A stretch of DNA of 64,000 nt, taken from assembly GCF_000801105.2 (NCBI RefSeq), contig NC_079514.1, forward strand, positions 11,098,001-11,162,000, written 5' to 3'. The stretch is from Raphanus sativus. Lineage: Eukaryota; Streptophyta; Magnoliopsida; Brassicales; Brassicaceae. The notes below the pieces were generated by a model. That model searched no databases, was not told where the DNA came from, and saw only the letters and a program-made list of their open reading frames with translations. The translations under genes were made by a program, and so were the position numbers. Shown here one piece after another: positions 27,173 to 39,313 of the stretch. Numbering within the stretch: position 1 is the first letter of the stretch; every line of letters begins with the position of its first letter.

Positions 27173-30148
27173 TGTTTTTTTCTCTGTCGGAAACACACAC
27201 TTGATGTTTTGGATTGCCTATTGATTACACTTTTTTTTCTGATTAACTTGAAAAGCAAAAAAAAAAATGGTGGTTTGAAGATGGATTCACAAGACATATG
27301 ATTCCTTAGTCTCGAGTTCCATTTGCTCTATGTTCTTCTTGCTGTGACTGTGTGTTTATATGATTCCTTCATCTCAGAGTTTCTTTTTCTCTGTGTTCTT
27401 CTTGCTCTTACCGAATGTTTAGTACTGTTGATTTTCTGAAGCCATCTACTACTTATGGTTGTTTTGTGTTAGCTTTGATGCATCAATCCAAACCCTGATT
27501 TATATGATTCTCGATTTTGTGTTTATTATTGTTTTCTAATGTTTGTTTGGTTATGTGAATCTTATATTGTAGAATAAATTCTGAGTTAAAATGGAGAGAG
27601 ATAAAAGTAAAAGAAATCATTAAACCGTGGACGAACGATGCTTTACCGTTCCACTCAAGTCAGCTGCCATATTTTGCTCAGTCTCACCAAACTGGGCGGG
27701 ACTTATTGCCAGTGATATTGCAACTTCGAATCATCAGTAAGATACGGTATACCAATTGTATCTTGGGACGGAGGGAGTTCACTAGGAATGCTATACTATA
27801 GTATGCACAATGTTTCTTCCAAACTCCAAATACTAAGAGCATTGATAAAACCTACTGTGTTATTGACATTCATCAAACCATTACACCTATGGTGATTGGT
27901 AACCATCGTAGGATCAATGAGAATGAATGAGAAAAGAATGAGTAGGAATAAAATTTAAGGAATGATGAAAATAATGATTCCTTATCAAAATTTATAAGGA
28001 ACAAATTTGTTCTATAATTCTCTACGAATTAGGGAACGAGAAGGAATAAAAAAGAAAAATTGTTCCTGATGAATGGTAAATTTTTTAAGGAATGTTAAGG
28101 AATATAGTGTTTCCCTTCGTTCCTTAGTTTGTATAATAGTGAACTATCGATTTGTAAGAATCAATTTATTATTGTATTTAATATAAAGAAGCTTTGCTTT
28201 CTTATATTATGTTCATTGCTTGTGCATTGTGAGACTAAACAGATTGTTAGCCTCTTGTTTATATTAACTACTACATCATATACCACTTTTAACTTTTTTA
28301 TTTATTTATATGATTCATTTAAAAGAGTATTATTGAATTAATGGATACAATGAAAGCAAAATTCACTTGAACTGAGTAATTGCTAAATAGAATATGAAAG
28401 CAATTAAAATCACTTGTAATAAAAATTCTATTTGCTTTTGTTGAAATTTAGTTTTAATAAAATTTGATATGTACTTTTATAAGGAAATTAGATTTAACAA
28501 AATCTTGCATTTCTTATTTTGATTTCTTCAAATATACTGTTCTAAAATTTCTCATACAATGATAACAAATATATGATTGATTGAAGTGAGAGTCTCTTCA
28601 CTTAAAAAAATATTTTTTTTTGTTTGCGTTTGATCTTCTTCTTTCCATAACTTTCGGATTTAATCTAGATTGCTATTTTTTCTGATCTCAAACAAATAAT
28701 TATGAATAGATAACTGCTTAAAAAGTAGATTTCTTTTAATCAGTGGTTTCTGGAAACAAAGAATTCCATACTAGTTATAAAATGAATTACAACTAATTCG
28801 ACATGCATTGTAGTCGAATCATTAAACTCCATTAAAATACACTCAAACTTTTATTACAATATTTAATTCTAATTCCATTAAAATTCTATATTCAATAACA
28901 CTAAAACTCTAGTTACAGTACTTAATTATAATTCCATTATAATACTTATTTAATACAAGTATATATGCATAATTATCTTAAAAAAACACAACAAGAATAT
29001 ATCTGAAAAAAAATAAGGTTTGGTAAATCCCTTTGAGCTCAAAATTGTTTTGAGTTTTTTTTTTCCATTACTCTAGGATGCTGGTGTATAACCAAAGAAA
29101 GGTGGACATCTCAGAGGAGAGCCAGATCTTTGCCTCTGGAGTATTTTGCTCTTGGACCAGAACAGCAATTGATTTTGAGTGTCTCCCCTGAACAAGAAGT
29201 AGGCGTAGAAGGGGACTAAGTGCTTGCATCACAATGAATTGCTTCTTTGAGTCTTGCTAAGGACCATGAAAACTCTAAGGAAAGGTCCTTGAGCTGAAGT
29301 GTAAGCCGATCATTGCTCTCAGCTGTCAGAAAAAAAAATGCATTGAGAGTTGCTTCTATATTGGGAACAAGCATCAATATCATTTCTGAATCTAATCTGT
29401 TACTAGGGTCAAGTCATGCCTATAGATATGCCTCTAGAATCTTAAAGAAACACGATGGGACCAAAAGATGCTAAACTCAAATCCAGCAAGCACCGAGACT
29501 GAATGAACCTCCATCCCTTTGAGATTACTTTTACTAAGTGAACTTCTGAAGTCTAGAACCAAATCAAATTTGAACATCTGAAGAATATCCTGCAGATTCA
29601 GGGGGTTGGTTACTCTCTAGTGAATTAGAAAAAAAGCTTAGATCTTCTCCCAATCAATCTCTAATTTGACTCATTGTAACTTCAATCCATAATCATAGTT
29701 TTGGTGATATTAAGGAGCATTAACAACCAGAAAAAGGAACCTGATTGAAGAGAAAAAATGTTAAAATGTAAGTCACATCAAAGTTGCTCGGACCGAACCA
29801 AAACTAAGCTGCTAGTTTGTCACTTCATTTTCTTAGCTCACCACAATAACAGTTCTTTTTTTTTTGTAACACCACACAATATCAGTTCATCAACGAACAA
29901 ATAGCAGAGATTCAATAGACAGAGAAAGAGAGCGTGGACCTGGAATTGCCGAGGAAAAAAATGTCTGACGAAGCCAGCCACGCACGAGTAATTCTGATTT
30001 CAGTTTTTTAGTTCGAATTTTTATGTCTTAAATTTAAGTTTTCGGTTCGGTTTGGTTTTGTTGTTTCAAACGTGTGTAAAGAAAAGGTTCGGAGAAACCT
30101 GTTAACTCTCACACACACCCACAATACAAGAAGACAGAAACTGCGTTG
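27173..30148. other. AT-rich intergenic DNA, no supported gene
   Basis: 27173-27780 contains T-rich, intron-like DNA after the SGS3 fragment. 27840-28135 is rich in ttaaggaat/attcctta motifs on both strands and may be a decayed DNA transposon. 28135-29040 is AT-rich with no visible gene. 29040-29760 is higher in GC and frame-like on the minus strand in places, but stops are frequent and I recognise nothing. 29870-30148 is the probable promoter and 5' UTR of the next gene. Confidence 0.45.
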
Positions 30149-30802
30149 ATGACTCTTCGTCTATCCTCGCATTTCAGTGGGTTTCATTTGATTCATCCAC
30201 AAAGTCCGAGACTTTCATCAATATCTCCACTCTCTGTGTCGCTCCCTTCGATTCCACATCGAACCCAGTTCCAAAGTTTGGTTCTTTGTGCAAGGAGGAG
30301 GAAGAAAAGAGCCGGGCAGGGAATAAGCGCGAGGAGGTTTCTGTTCAAGTCTCTGTCTTTACTGTCTACTAAACTTGGGATTCTACCGCAGCCGTTGGAT
30401 CTCATCATTGCTGATTTAGGCGGAGGCGTTGATGGAGGATGTGGTGGTGGTGGTGGTGGAGGGAGAGGATGGGGGAGATTTGATGGGTGGAGAAGGAAAC
30501 GGAACAGAGTACCAATTTTGATTCTCGTTTGTGTAATGCTGTGGATTTGTGGTTACTGCAAAGTCTCTGGGAAGGTGATAAAGAGTGATGAGGTTCTGAA
30601 GGTTTTAGGAGCTTGCTTGCTTGGTATCAGTTTGGTGAAAGAGCTGAAGAGAGAGGCTACATCTTTGTTCTTTGTGTTTCTCTGTTTGAGTGTGGTTTTT
30701 GGATTCAAGAAAGAGAGTTTTGTTAAGTTAGCTTCTCAAGTCAGGTCTTGTTGTTCTTCTTCGGTTCTTCTTAGTAAGAGGAGATCTCGTAGAAGAGTCT
30801 AA
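30149..30802 (+). CDS. Unknown membrane protein with plastid-like N-terminus
   Basis: Single exon, 217 residues, ATG 30149. The N-terminal ~50 residues are rich in Ser, Pro and Arg with few acids, like a chloroplast transit peptide. A glycine run (GGGVDGGCGGGGGGGRGWGR, ~93-112) is followed by three hydrophobic stretches: VPILILVCVMLWICGY (~120), VLGACLLGISLV (~152) and SLFFVFLCLSVVFGF (~172). The C-terminus is basic (KRRSRRRV). I cannot name the family; likely a small organelle membrane protein found in other Brassicaceae. Confidence 0.7.
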   Translation: MTLRLSSHFSGFHLIHPQSPRLSSISPLSVSLPSIPHRTQFQSLVLCARRRKKRAGQGISARRFLFKSLSLLSTKLGILPQPLDLIIADLGGGVDGGCGGGGGGGRGWGRFDGWRRKRNRVPILILVCVMLWICGYCKVSGKVIKSDEVLKVLGACLLGISLVKELKREATSLFFVFLCLSVVFGFKKESFVKLASQVRSCCSSSVLLSKRRSRRRV

Positions 30803-31140
30803 ACAAGTGTAAGTGACTAAGTGTGTTTGATTCTAATAATATTCAACCTCCGAGGATCTTGTTGTTTTCATGCTAAAGGTCTAAAGCTTTTACTGCCCTT
30901 AGATGTGATGAATGCATTCAGTTATGTTACCATTGAGCAAAACGAATGACAAAGCACACACTTCAAAACAATGGTAGAGCTGTAGTGTTCAACCCAGTAC
31001 TTGTTCCATAGGAGATCTATCAAGAGATGATTTAAAAATGTGTTATATTCCAATGAATACTACTGCGAAAAGAAAAAAAAAATCAAATACTATGAAACAA
31101 GTACACAATAACCTTGATTGATATTAACAATTAACAATGA
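30803..31140. other. Convergent intergenic region
   Basis: 3' ends of the membrane-protein gene (plus) and the F-box gene (minus). Nothing else seen. Confidence 0.5.
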
Positions 31141-32265
31141 TCAAATAGAGATTAAACTTGGAAAATAACAAACAGGATATCCAATGGATTTATCAGAAAA
31201 AGCAACATCATGTGATTGGGTTTCAGGGTCATGTATCACCAGCGTTTGATTGTCACCCTGATCATAAAACAACAACTTCTTCTTCTTCTTCTCCTTCTCC
31301 ACAAAAATTGCTAGTGGTGAGAGAGCGCATAATGATGGGAAACCAAAGGAAAGCCGAGTTCGATTAATATCTATGGACCAGAGCTTGTCCCATGTCTTGT
31401 TGAATGAATTGAACGACCATATAACTTGGTCAAACTTCTTCTTCTGAGATACACACAAGCGGTTGTTGAGGTTGCACAAAAGAATATTCAACTGACGACG
31501 TTCATTGGATGCAAAGGGAGCTTTAGAGATGACTTTAAAAGTTTCAGTGCGAAGATCGAAGGACAACACCTTGGTTTCTTCACACTCTGTGAACCAATGA
31601 AGCGACCCATCTACAAACACAGGAGTGGGCAAACCTCCGAGAATCCGACAAGGAGCTGAGGGTGTGACGTACCTCCAAGAGTTGGTCTGAAAGTCGAAAA
31701 CCTCACACGTGGTAGCGTTTTCAAGACCTATTTCGAAAGAGTTGTAGAGCCAGACGGGCTTGTGTGTTCCTGTGAACTCGTCTTTACCGAACCCAGGATC
31801 GAAGTTTGCGTGTTCAAGCTTGTAGTAACCGTCTCCTAAGCCGATTATGAGTTGTTGTAATCTCGAGAGAGGAAGAGGCCGATACCATCCTGTTGTGGGG
31901 TTCACCACAAAACCAGGTTGGTCAGTATCGTACAGACAAAGGAGGCCGTCCACGCTGCTCTGACAAACTAAGTAGTCTTCGTTTCCCCAAGGGATTTTGA
32001 CTGATGATGATGATGATAGTGAACCAAACACAAGTGTTCTTAGAGAAGTTGAAGACACCATGAGAACATCTTGATCTCCAGACTGCTGACGATGCTTCAA
32101 CTGTCTTTCTTGGAAGAACCCGGACTCGATCGTTGATTTCCATTGCTTCGACACAGCCTTGAAACTCAGCAGAGACTTCACAGGGAGTCTCTCCATGATT
32201 AGCTCTACCACATGGTGGGGTACTGATACTGATTCTATCCTCCTAAGTTTTGTCTTCCTAGCCAT
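31141..32265 (-). CDS. F-box and associated interaction domain protein
   Basis: Single-exon gene of 374 residues. The F-box is at about 13-53 (VVELIMERLPVKSLLSFKAV, then SKQWKSTIESGFF); it would bind a SKP1-like protein in an SCF ubiquitin ligase. The rest resembles F-box associated domain type 1, with WYRPLP, GLGDGYYK and the CEVFDFQTNSWRYV kelch-like strand, ending in the usual VYFPSLISI-type tail. A lysine run (KEKKKKKK, encoded by a CTT repeat) is near residue 330. The target is unknown; this family is large and fast-evolving, so I assign no symbol. Confidence 0.88.
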   Translation of the reverse strand: MARKTKLRRIESVSVPHHVVELIMERLPVKSLLSFKAVSKQWKSTIESGFFQERQLKHRQQSGDQDVLMVSSTSLRTLVFGSLSSSSSVKIPWGNEDYLVCQSSVDGLLCLYDTDQPGFVVNPTTGWYRPLPLSRLQQLIIGLGDGYYKLEHANFDPGFGKDEFTGTHKPVWLYNSFEIGLENATTCEVFDFQTNSWRYVTPSAPCRILGGLPTPVFVDGSLHWFTECEETKVLSFDLRTETFKVISKAPFASNERRQLNILLCNLNNRLCVSQKKKFDQVIWSFNSFNKTWDKLWSIDINRTRLSFGFPSLCALSPLAIFVEKEKKKKKLLFYDQGDNQTLVIHDPETQSHDVAFSDKSIGYPVCYFPSLISI

Positions 32266-32539
32266 TGATGATGAAGAGATACATAGGCTCTCTCTCTCTC
32301 TTATATAGGCTCACATGAAAAGGAAAATATCAACACACTTTCCTTTTCTATCTTGTTATTTTTTTTATTTTTAGTAAAACAAAATCACATGTAGCCAACA
32401 TCATAATTATCTTCTTATTATCTTTAATATAAAAATAAATCTAAATTATATATAAATAACCTTATGTATGCAGATCAGACACCTGAAACATTAACTCTTT
32501 TTTCTTTCCTAGATTGATGCATGAGGCTTTTCATAATAA

Positions 32540-33881
32540 TCATCTGTATGCATCGGGTAAACGATAACCAGACATGACTATTTTGTCAGCTAACATCTTG
32601 CCGGTCTTGGGCATGACATGCCAGTGCAGTGTCAAGTTGAAGTCCTTCCCTCGGAGGTTGTGTCCCTAAAAAAGATCCACAATCAGATACGCTCTTGACA
32701 AAAGGGGGACGAACGAATGCTTTTAAGAGAAAGTGCTTTGCTTTCAAGTACCTTATCGATGAAAGGGTACTTATTTGAGATTTGAATCCAGAACTTGGCA
32801 TGCTCTTTCTCGGGTATTATGGCGTCCCATAAAGAAACCTGTGGGAAAGAAAAAAATGTCAAATGCAACGCTAAAACACACATAACTCTGAACTTGTTCT
32901 TATCCACAACGAGAGCACTAGGCTAAGCAGAGTAGATTTATACCTGATTAAGAGAATTCTTCGAGGTTTTATACTCTGCTGCAACAAAAGCGAATACCTG
33001 CAAATAATTTTCGTTTGTATTGGTTTCATTATGTTTATCCGACCCATACAAAAAAAGAAGTATCCAATAAGACAGTATAAAATTAGGAGGATGTCAGATT
33101 AGCATTGCTGTGTGCTACAATATACCTGCTTTGTGTTCCAAGTAAAGAGTGACTGCAAGTCCGCTGTTATGTTCAGTGTCAAGCTGACCTGAAAACACGT
33201 TACGTGCTGAATTTATGTAACAGATAACGAATACAAAACTAATGGTGTGTGCATATATGCTGGAAAATAACAGAGCATCTACTTATAAACTAATATCACA
33301 TTCCTGGTGTATATTCAACAACTTGGATGAATTTCAAGAGAGCTAGGCTATGTAAAATCATTATATCCAAAGAAACAGTCGCATCTAAACAATGAATACT
33401 AAGCTTAATATATGGCTCTCACTAAAGTTTTTTCATACAAAAAGTACAAAAGTCATAACCAATTATGGATTCTTACTCAAACCATCAAAAAGCCAAACTT
33501 TCATCTGCTGAAGGAAAGAAAAAAACTGGAAAGACCATGAGAGAGCTTACCTCATCATTACCATGAGGTTCCTCCTGAAACCAATTGATATTCAATATCT
33601 GCACAATCATTAAAAGGCTCAAACACTCCACAAGACCAGAATCAAAACAAAAGCTAAGGATCTAAACAACTTAACCCTGTCACAAACTAAAGCATGTATT
33701 TTTAGGTCCACGATACACAAAAAGAGATCTCTGCAAATTGAAAACAAACGCATACCTGGATTTGAGCAGAAGGAGTTTGGTTACTGAAATTATCTGAGAA
33801 GGACGCGATGGCGCACATGAAGGCAAGTATCGTTAAAGCGAACGTGAGCAGAGCATTCGCTCTGTACCCAAAAGAATGCAT
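32540..33881 (-). CDS. Signal peptidase complex subunit 3 (SPC22/23 family)
   Basis: Accessory subunit of the ER signal peptidase. Exons 33756-33881, 33551-33598, 33126-33188, 32944-32997, 32752-32838, 32540-32665; 504 bases, 167 residues, the usual plant length. The N-terminus [20 protein letters not shown] is a single membrane anchor; the lumenal part carries [41 protein letters not shown] and [12 protein letters not shown], all typical of SPC22/23. Matches the locus I recall as At5g27430 in the Arabidopsis block. Confidence 0.92.
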
Positions 33882-34173
33882 CCTCTCTTATAATCACCCG
33901 CCTAGTGTTTTGTTTTTTTACGTTCTTCGGATCCACTCCAAGGAAGAAGGAAGAAAAAGAAGAAGAACGTTTCTGTTTTCGCCTCTTTTGCTAATTAATT
34001 TTTTTTTTCATTCACTGATAACAGTATATAACACTAATGTGATAACCGGTATTCCGGTTTACTAGAGCATCGGTTGAGAACTTGATTTGTCGGTTATGTG
34101 TGATTGATTACTGATGAGTAGTAATGAACATGTTAAATCTTGTGGAACATTTTATTGATACTAGAATTACCGG
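33882..34173. promoter_or_regulatory. SPC22 5' region
   Basis: Immediate upstream DNA of the SPC22-like gene, GA-rich on the plus strand (aaggaagaaggaagaaaaag, about 33940). No other gene. Confidence 0.4.
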
Positions 34174-34485
34174 ATTGAACCTCAATGAAGAATTTCATAA
34201 ATTATATACGGTGAAATCTTTATAAATTAATAATTATAAGATTGAATCTCAATGAAGAATTTCATAAATTATATACGGTGAAATTTCTATAAATTAATAA
34301 TGTTAGGACTACACCAAAATTATATTTTTTATTAATTTATAGAGATATTAATTTATCGAAATAATAATGGAACCAAAAAATTAATTTGAAACTATAAAGT
34401 TATATTATTTTATAGAGATTTTTAATGTATATTAATTTATAGATTATTAATTTATAGATTATTAATTTAAAGAGGTTATACTGTA
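34174..34485. mobile_element. MITE-like element with a duplicated left end
   Basis: The left end tacggtgaaatttctataaa and the right end (agaggttatactgta at about 34470-34485) are imperfect inverted repeats, with ttaatttatagag motifs between. The left ~65 bases are present twice in tandem (34174-34240, 34241-34303). No ORF. Confidence 0.6.
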
Positions 34486-34907
34486 AGTAGCTACATTATA
34501 CGCATATTCTTCTTTTCCATGGGATTGACTTTTAATATCTTACAAGAAAATCATAAAGAAAACTAGAGAATTGCGTATTGTGTGAACAATGCACAATATA
34601 TATATTTTTTTGGAAAACGTACGTGAAAAAAACATAATTTTGATAGAAGCTGTATTGTTATTCTGTATAGTAAAATTACGTCAGATGACATTCATTATAT
34701 ATACTACAATTTCTTTTACCTTTTAATTGAATGAAATAATCGTTATATCAATCCCATAAAACAAACAAAATCTAAAGAAAAGGTATTTTTCTACAACCTT
34801 GTTGAAAAATAAATGAGATGGATTTATTCTGTTTTTCTACATTTCATTCATTTTTTATTCTATCAATTCTATTTTATCTTTTAACACTTGAGTTTTAGCC
34901 AACTAAA
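34486..34907. other. Intergenic, partly duplicated
   Basis: Part of this region (from about 34610) is similar to 38845-39010, that is, the downstream flank of the second ATL31 copy. Confidence 0.5.
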
Positions 34908-35094
34908 CCGGCAACCTAACGGAATCGTTGGTTAAACTTAAACCAACCGTCTCCGTACGTTGAACTTGAACCCATGATGTTCCTTCACCGTCCTTGTTAA
35001 CTTCAACTCTAGGCGAAGGAACCGGCGTACTCCTCCACAAAAACGACGCTTTTCAAAGAAAACTCCACCCGATAGGACATGTTACTGCATTTGC
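34908..35094 (-). pseudogene. Decayed 3' part of the truncated ATL31 copy
   Basis: Downstream of the new stop the old reading frame is still legible: [18 protein letters not shown] and a final SVRLPV followed by the ancestral stop at about 34908. It aligns with the last ~60 codons of the 39314-40447 copy. Confidence 0.85.
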
Positions 35095-35982
35095 TTAAAT
35101 GCTACCACCAATTCCTCGCTCCCATCTCCGCCACATAAACGGCGGTGATCTGAGGAATAACCACCGGTCCCATCGATCTATTGATCGGTCAACCGAAACC
35201 GGTTTACCAGTACTCCTCGGTAGAGCCGAAAGACTTTTCGACCGGTTCGTTTTCCCACTCTCCATTATCTTCTTTATTAAATCACCCGGTAACCTTAGCG
35301 TAAACCGCTCGGTACATTCTCCAGGTAATGTCATCGAATGTCCCGTCGTGTGCGACCTCGGTAATCTGACACGTGCAACACTCTCCACCGCCAGTTCAGG
35401 AATCACGGTTTGCTGCGACTCGATATCGGTTTCGGCTATTACTTCCGGTTCGACAGGTTCAGCCGTCTGCTGCTGGTCAGCGAGATTCGTGCGGCAAACG
35501 GGACAAGTCACGTGACTTTGGAGCCATTCGCCGATGCAGTGAGGGTGGAACACGTGATCGCATTTTGGTAGCAAACGCAGGGTTTCATCGTCCTGAAACT
35601 CGTTGAGACAGATGGCACACTCCAACGCACCGTTCCCGATCCTCTGTGTCTTCACTTCCGAGTAGATGAAAGTCGGGAACGTCTGGATCATCGACGGTTC
35701 GAGACCACGCGCAACCGTCGCGTTAGTCGCTCCTAGAAAATGGTTAACGCTGCCGTCTGTCTCCCTGCAGTGGCGGATGTAGAGGGCGAGGAACACGAAG
35801 GGAATGAGGATTGCAATCGTAATTACCATATGCACGATGAGACTTCGAATGTAATCGTGCGGCTTATCTGGGTCCTCTTGTCCGGATTGACATGACGCTA
35901 GCTCCGACATGGCTAATAGTAGAAACAGGACAGGAGCTGGGAAAGCGGTTTGCTTACTGGTCAACGGTAAGAAACTCTTCAT
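35095..35982 (-). CDS. ATL31/CNI1-like RING-H2 E3 ligase, C-terminally truncated copy
   Basis: 295 residues, no introns. Signal peptide ([20 protein letters not shown]), transmembrane helix at ~49-68, GLE at the position of the ATL GLD motif, and a complete RING-H2 finger CAICLNEF...CDHVFHPHC...CPVC (~120-161). The paralogue at 39314 has 377 residues. This copy diverges after FMW near residue 280: small deletions shift the frame and it stops at 35095, losing the conserved C-terminal ~90 residues. In Arabidopsis this tail contains phosphorylated sites that bind 14-3-3 proteins (established for ATL31), so target binding may be altered. Head and RING are intact, so it may still be active. Confidence 0.85.
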   Translation of the reverse strand: MKSFLPLTSKQTAFPAPVLFLLLAMSELASCQSGQEDPDKPHDYIRSLIVHMVITIAILIPFVFLALYIRHCRETDGSVNHFLGATNATVARGLEPSMIQTFPTFIYSEVKTQRIGNGALECAICLNEFQDDETLRLLPKCDHVFHPHCIGEWLQSHVTCPVCRTNLADQQQTAEPVEPEVIAETDIESQQTVIPELAVESVARVRLPRSHTTGHSMTLPGECTERFTLRLPGDLIKKIMESGKTNRSKSLSALPRSTGKPVSVDRSIDRWDRWLFLRSPPFMWRRWERGIGGSI

Positions 35983-37106
35983 GCTTCTGAAAATATCAGA
36001 AGCACAGTTTGGTTATTATTACCACATGAGAGGAGAAGAATGTGAAGTTATATAGAGAGATATTATTTGGAAAGTTGAACACTTGGTGAAGAAGTAAGGA
36101 GGATCGACTCAAGAGGGTGGTGGGGCCACCAATTAGGGGATATGTCTTCAGCAAATGTGTCGGATCATCTAGAGACACGTGGGAAGAGCTTCCCAACTCC
36201 CAGTTGTAAGTTCATACTACTCTTTGGAAAGTTTGACCTTATAATATATTGAAGATATAATTCCTTTTTCTTTTATGGTTATTAATTTTTTATTTATTAA
36301 TTCCTGTCAGCTAAATTTTAATTTATGTATTTTTTTCTAAATAACATATATATATAATAAAAAGAAAACATTTATCAAAATTTATAATGAATTTCATATG
36401 TATGTATTTTAATATATAACTTGATTCTAAACTGTGTTTTCAAAGCGCGAAATTGTTTCATTTTATCATTTCATATAGAAGAGAACAATATTTGAAACTT
36501 GTAAGTATTTAGAATTCTGTTTGTTTATAACACATTTAGAATTACACTGGTATAATTGTACTGGTTTTTTATCTTTTTGTATTATTTTTTAATTTTGGGT
36601 TTTACGTTTAAAGGTGGATTTAAATATTGTAATTTGTAATCAATAATACTAATTCTCGAGTGTTTTTAAAGTGTTTTGTATTTATATTTAAATTATTATA
36701 AACTATATATTTACAAAACTTAAATAAAGGTTAATGCATTTCATTATACTTATTTTAATTTTTCTTCAAACTAAAAGTTATATACAATAATTGAATCTAA
36801 TAATTAAACAAAAATACAAATAAATGCAATAGGTTTAACATAGTGGGATTATATTACATCTGAAAATGATACATTATATATTAGGATTCAATTATGTTAA
36901 AAATCATTCAAAGTCTTAGCCTAAATGGCCTATATTACAATAAAATTCTCTACATAAATTATTAATTTAAAAACATAATTTTAATAAACTACTCGATCCA
37001 ACCTGAAAATCTCTTAAATAAATTATTCGGCCCAATTATTATTTTTAAATTTAGTTTTGATTGGTCAAGAAAACCACCTAAATCTGATTAGTCGTATTTA
37101 ACCTGG
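35983..37106. other. Promoter of the truncated ATL31 copy, then AT-rich DNA
   Basis: 35983-36230 resembles 40448-40690 (acgactcaaga/ggtggtggg motifs), so the promoter was duplicated too. From 36230 the DNA is AT-rich with no gene. Confidence 0.55.
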
Positions 37107-37303
37107 TCAAATGTGATTTTATAAAAGGAAAATTTACATAATTGTATGAGGGATTCCTGATTTAATAGTACAAATGTGATTTTATAAAACAAAATTAATT
37201 TTGTAAATTTTCCTTTTATAAAATCACATTTGTACTATTAAATCAGAATCCCTCATACAACTATTAAATAGTACAAATGTGATTTTATAAAAGGAAAATT
37301 TAC
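37107..37303. repeat. Perfect-arm palindrome, about 50-base arms
   Basis: A segment containing tgtatgaggga and tagtacaaatgtgatttt (37142-37190) recurs as its reverse complement at 37210-37260, around an aaaattaatttt centre. A third, direct copy of part of the arm is at 37262-37303. It would fold into a stable hairpin. Confidence 0.85.
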
Positions 37304-38329
37304 AAAAATATTTTTTAAATATTAAAAAGAAATAATATTATTTTTAAAACATTATCTTAAGCTTTAAAATTCTCTTATGTATTTTAAAATAATAAAAATT
37401 CTTTAATATATACATTTTTCTTTGATGATTACAAAAAACTTATATAACACAAAGTGAGTTATCTTTAGTTGGATATAAATATTTTATAATTACTATTATT
37501 TAGATGATTTATTCATTTTTATATGTTTTATTTTTATAAAACATTTATCCACACCTTCTTTACATTTTTAAGGGACTACAAATCTTTTAAAAATATTTTT
37601 AATATTTTTAAAAAAATTACTTATATGACAGTTATTTTTCAAAAAAAAAATCATAATAAAAATTATTTATTACTAAAATATTACATAATAATTAAAACAA
37701 AGATTTTATTATTTTTAAAATGTTAAATAATATCTAAAAACAAAATTTTTAATCAAGATAGTATATATTACAAAAGAAACAAAAAAATACTTCTTTACTA
37801 CAAATATATTTTGATCAAATGACTACAAAAAGCGTTTTAACTAGAAATCTCTAAATACTTTTAATAAATTAAAAGTATTATATTTGACCATATTGAAAAA
37901 TTCTTTGTTTTTGCTTAATATTTACTTTGCTTTTCTTTTATTTTTATATTTGTACAATCTAATTTACACATAATAAAAATATCCAAAATGTCTAATTCTT
38001 ATGTTTAATATTATATAAAACAAATTTTGATTTTGAATAAATCAACTTTAATTATTTTTATTTTCTTTACTTCGTTTTTCATATATATATATATATATAT
38101 ATACTAAGTCAAGTGTTCAAGGTATTCTGCGTGGAGTGGTTTTTCTGTATATGAAAAATAGAGTACTGTTGGAGATATTATTAAATAAGAGATTTAGAAA
38201 AACCTATAAAAAACTTATGGTCTGCATGATTGTTTTTAATTGGTTCTTTAAAAATAAAAAATAAATTTTTAATTAATTTACTAATTGAAAAATGTATATT
38301 TTTCATTTTAAGAACTCCAAGTGGAGCTT
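37304..38329. other. AT-rich DNA
   Basis: Very AT-rich, with a TA microsatellite at 38082-38102. The last part (38110-38329) ends in ccaatggggttgctctaat, a sequence type common at MITE ends in this family. No gene. Confidence 0.45.
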
Positions 38330-38450
38330 TTACCCAATGGGGTTGCTCTAATACGTTGGGTGAATTGCGGCGTGTAGTTGCAGTCACCAGCACAATTCCA
38401 CCATTGTTGTCATATGCCTGAGGCTTCCTCTCGACCAATGACTCCATTAT
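38330..38450 (-). pseudogene. Captured exon of the aminotransferase-like gene
   Basis: 38342-38421 matches exon 12 of the gene at 47258-50532 (48301-48386): both read YDN(N/D)[16 protein letters not shown], with the same strand orientation. Only one exon plus a few intron bases is present, next to MITE-like sequence. Confidence 0.85.
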
Positions 38451-39313
38451 TTTGAAGAAAAACGATCATACAAACAAAATTGAATTTACGTCTGCGTTTG
38501 TATTTATCTATTGGAAAGCGATATATCGTGGTCCATATTTTTTATTTTGGATTATTTGTCAAGTGACCATTGTTTTTAAAACTGAACCGACCTGATAATT
38601 AGATTGGATTTAACCATTAATCAGATATAATCGGATTGAGTCTAATAACTGGTTCGATCATAAACTAATCACGGATTGAATCTCAAAGTTATTAGACCGA
38701 TAAAAACTATTAAAACTATCAAAAAACTATAAATTATCCATATAAGTATAAGACCAATTTATATTTATGATGTTTTATGTTTAAAAGTTATTTATATTTT
38801 TATTATGTATCATATTTGTTTTTGGGAAAAGGCAAGATTTGTTTTTTGACAGAAGCTATATTGTTATTTTGATAGAATAAATGATGTAACATGACCTAGT
38901 TATTTAGATCCACCAAAATTACCTTTAAATAAAGTGAAATAATCATTCTATCAATTCTGCGACTTTCATGAAAATAAATGAGATGAGTTTGTTATATTTG
39001 CTATATTGCATTTATTTTTGTTTTATCAAATCCTATTTTATCTATAAGAAAAGAGAAAAAAACAAAAATAGCACTAAACCAAGTACATCAAAAGGGGAAA
39101 AATAACCAAAATAAATTTTATTGAATGGTAAATATGCATTTATAACTCTTGGATTAATTAATTTAAGATTTAGAGTTTAGAGTTAAGGGATGGAGTTTTA
39201 GTAATGTGTTCAAATTTTTAAAAATAAAAAATAAATATTATAATTTTTATTTTGGTTATTTGCCCATAAAAAAAAGTTATCCTAAACATTTACAGCCTAA
39301 AAGTTTTAGCCAA
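38451..39313. other. Intergenic DNA downstream of ATL31
   Basis: AT-rich. 38845-39010 resembles 34610-34860 at the other ATL31 copy. No gene. Confidence 0.45.

Noticed and set aside
29040..29760. Possible minus-strand gene
   Set aside because: Several stops in every frame and no recognised motif; left as intergenic.
35099..35606. Plus-strand frames opposite the ATL31 copies (also 39408-39956)
   Set aside because: They are antisense shadows of the GC-rich coding strand and appear at both paralogues only because the coding sequence is shared.
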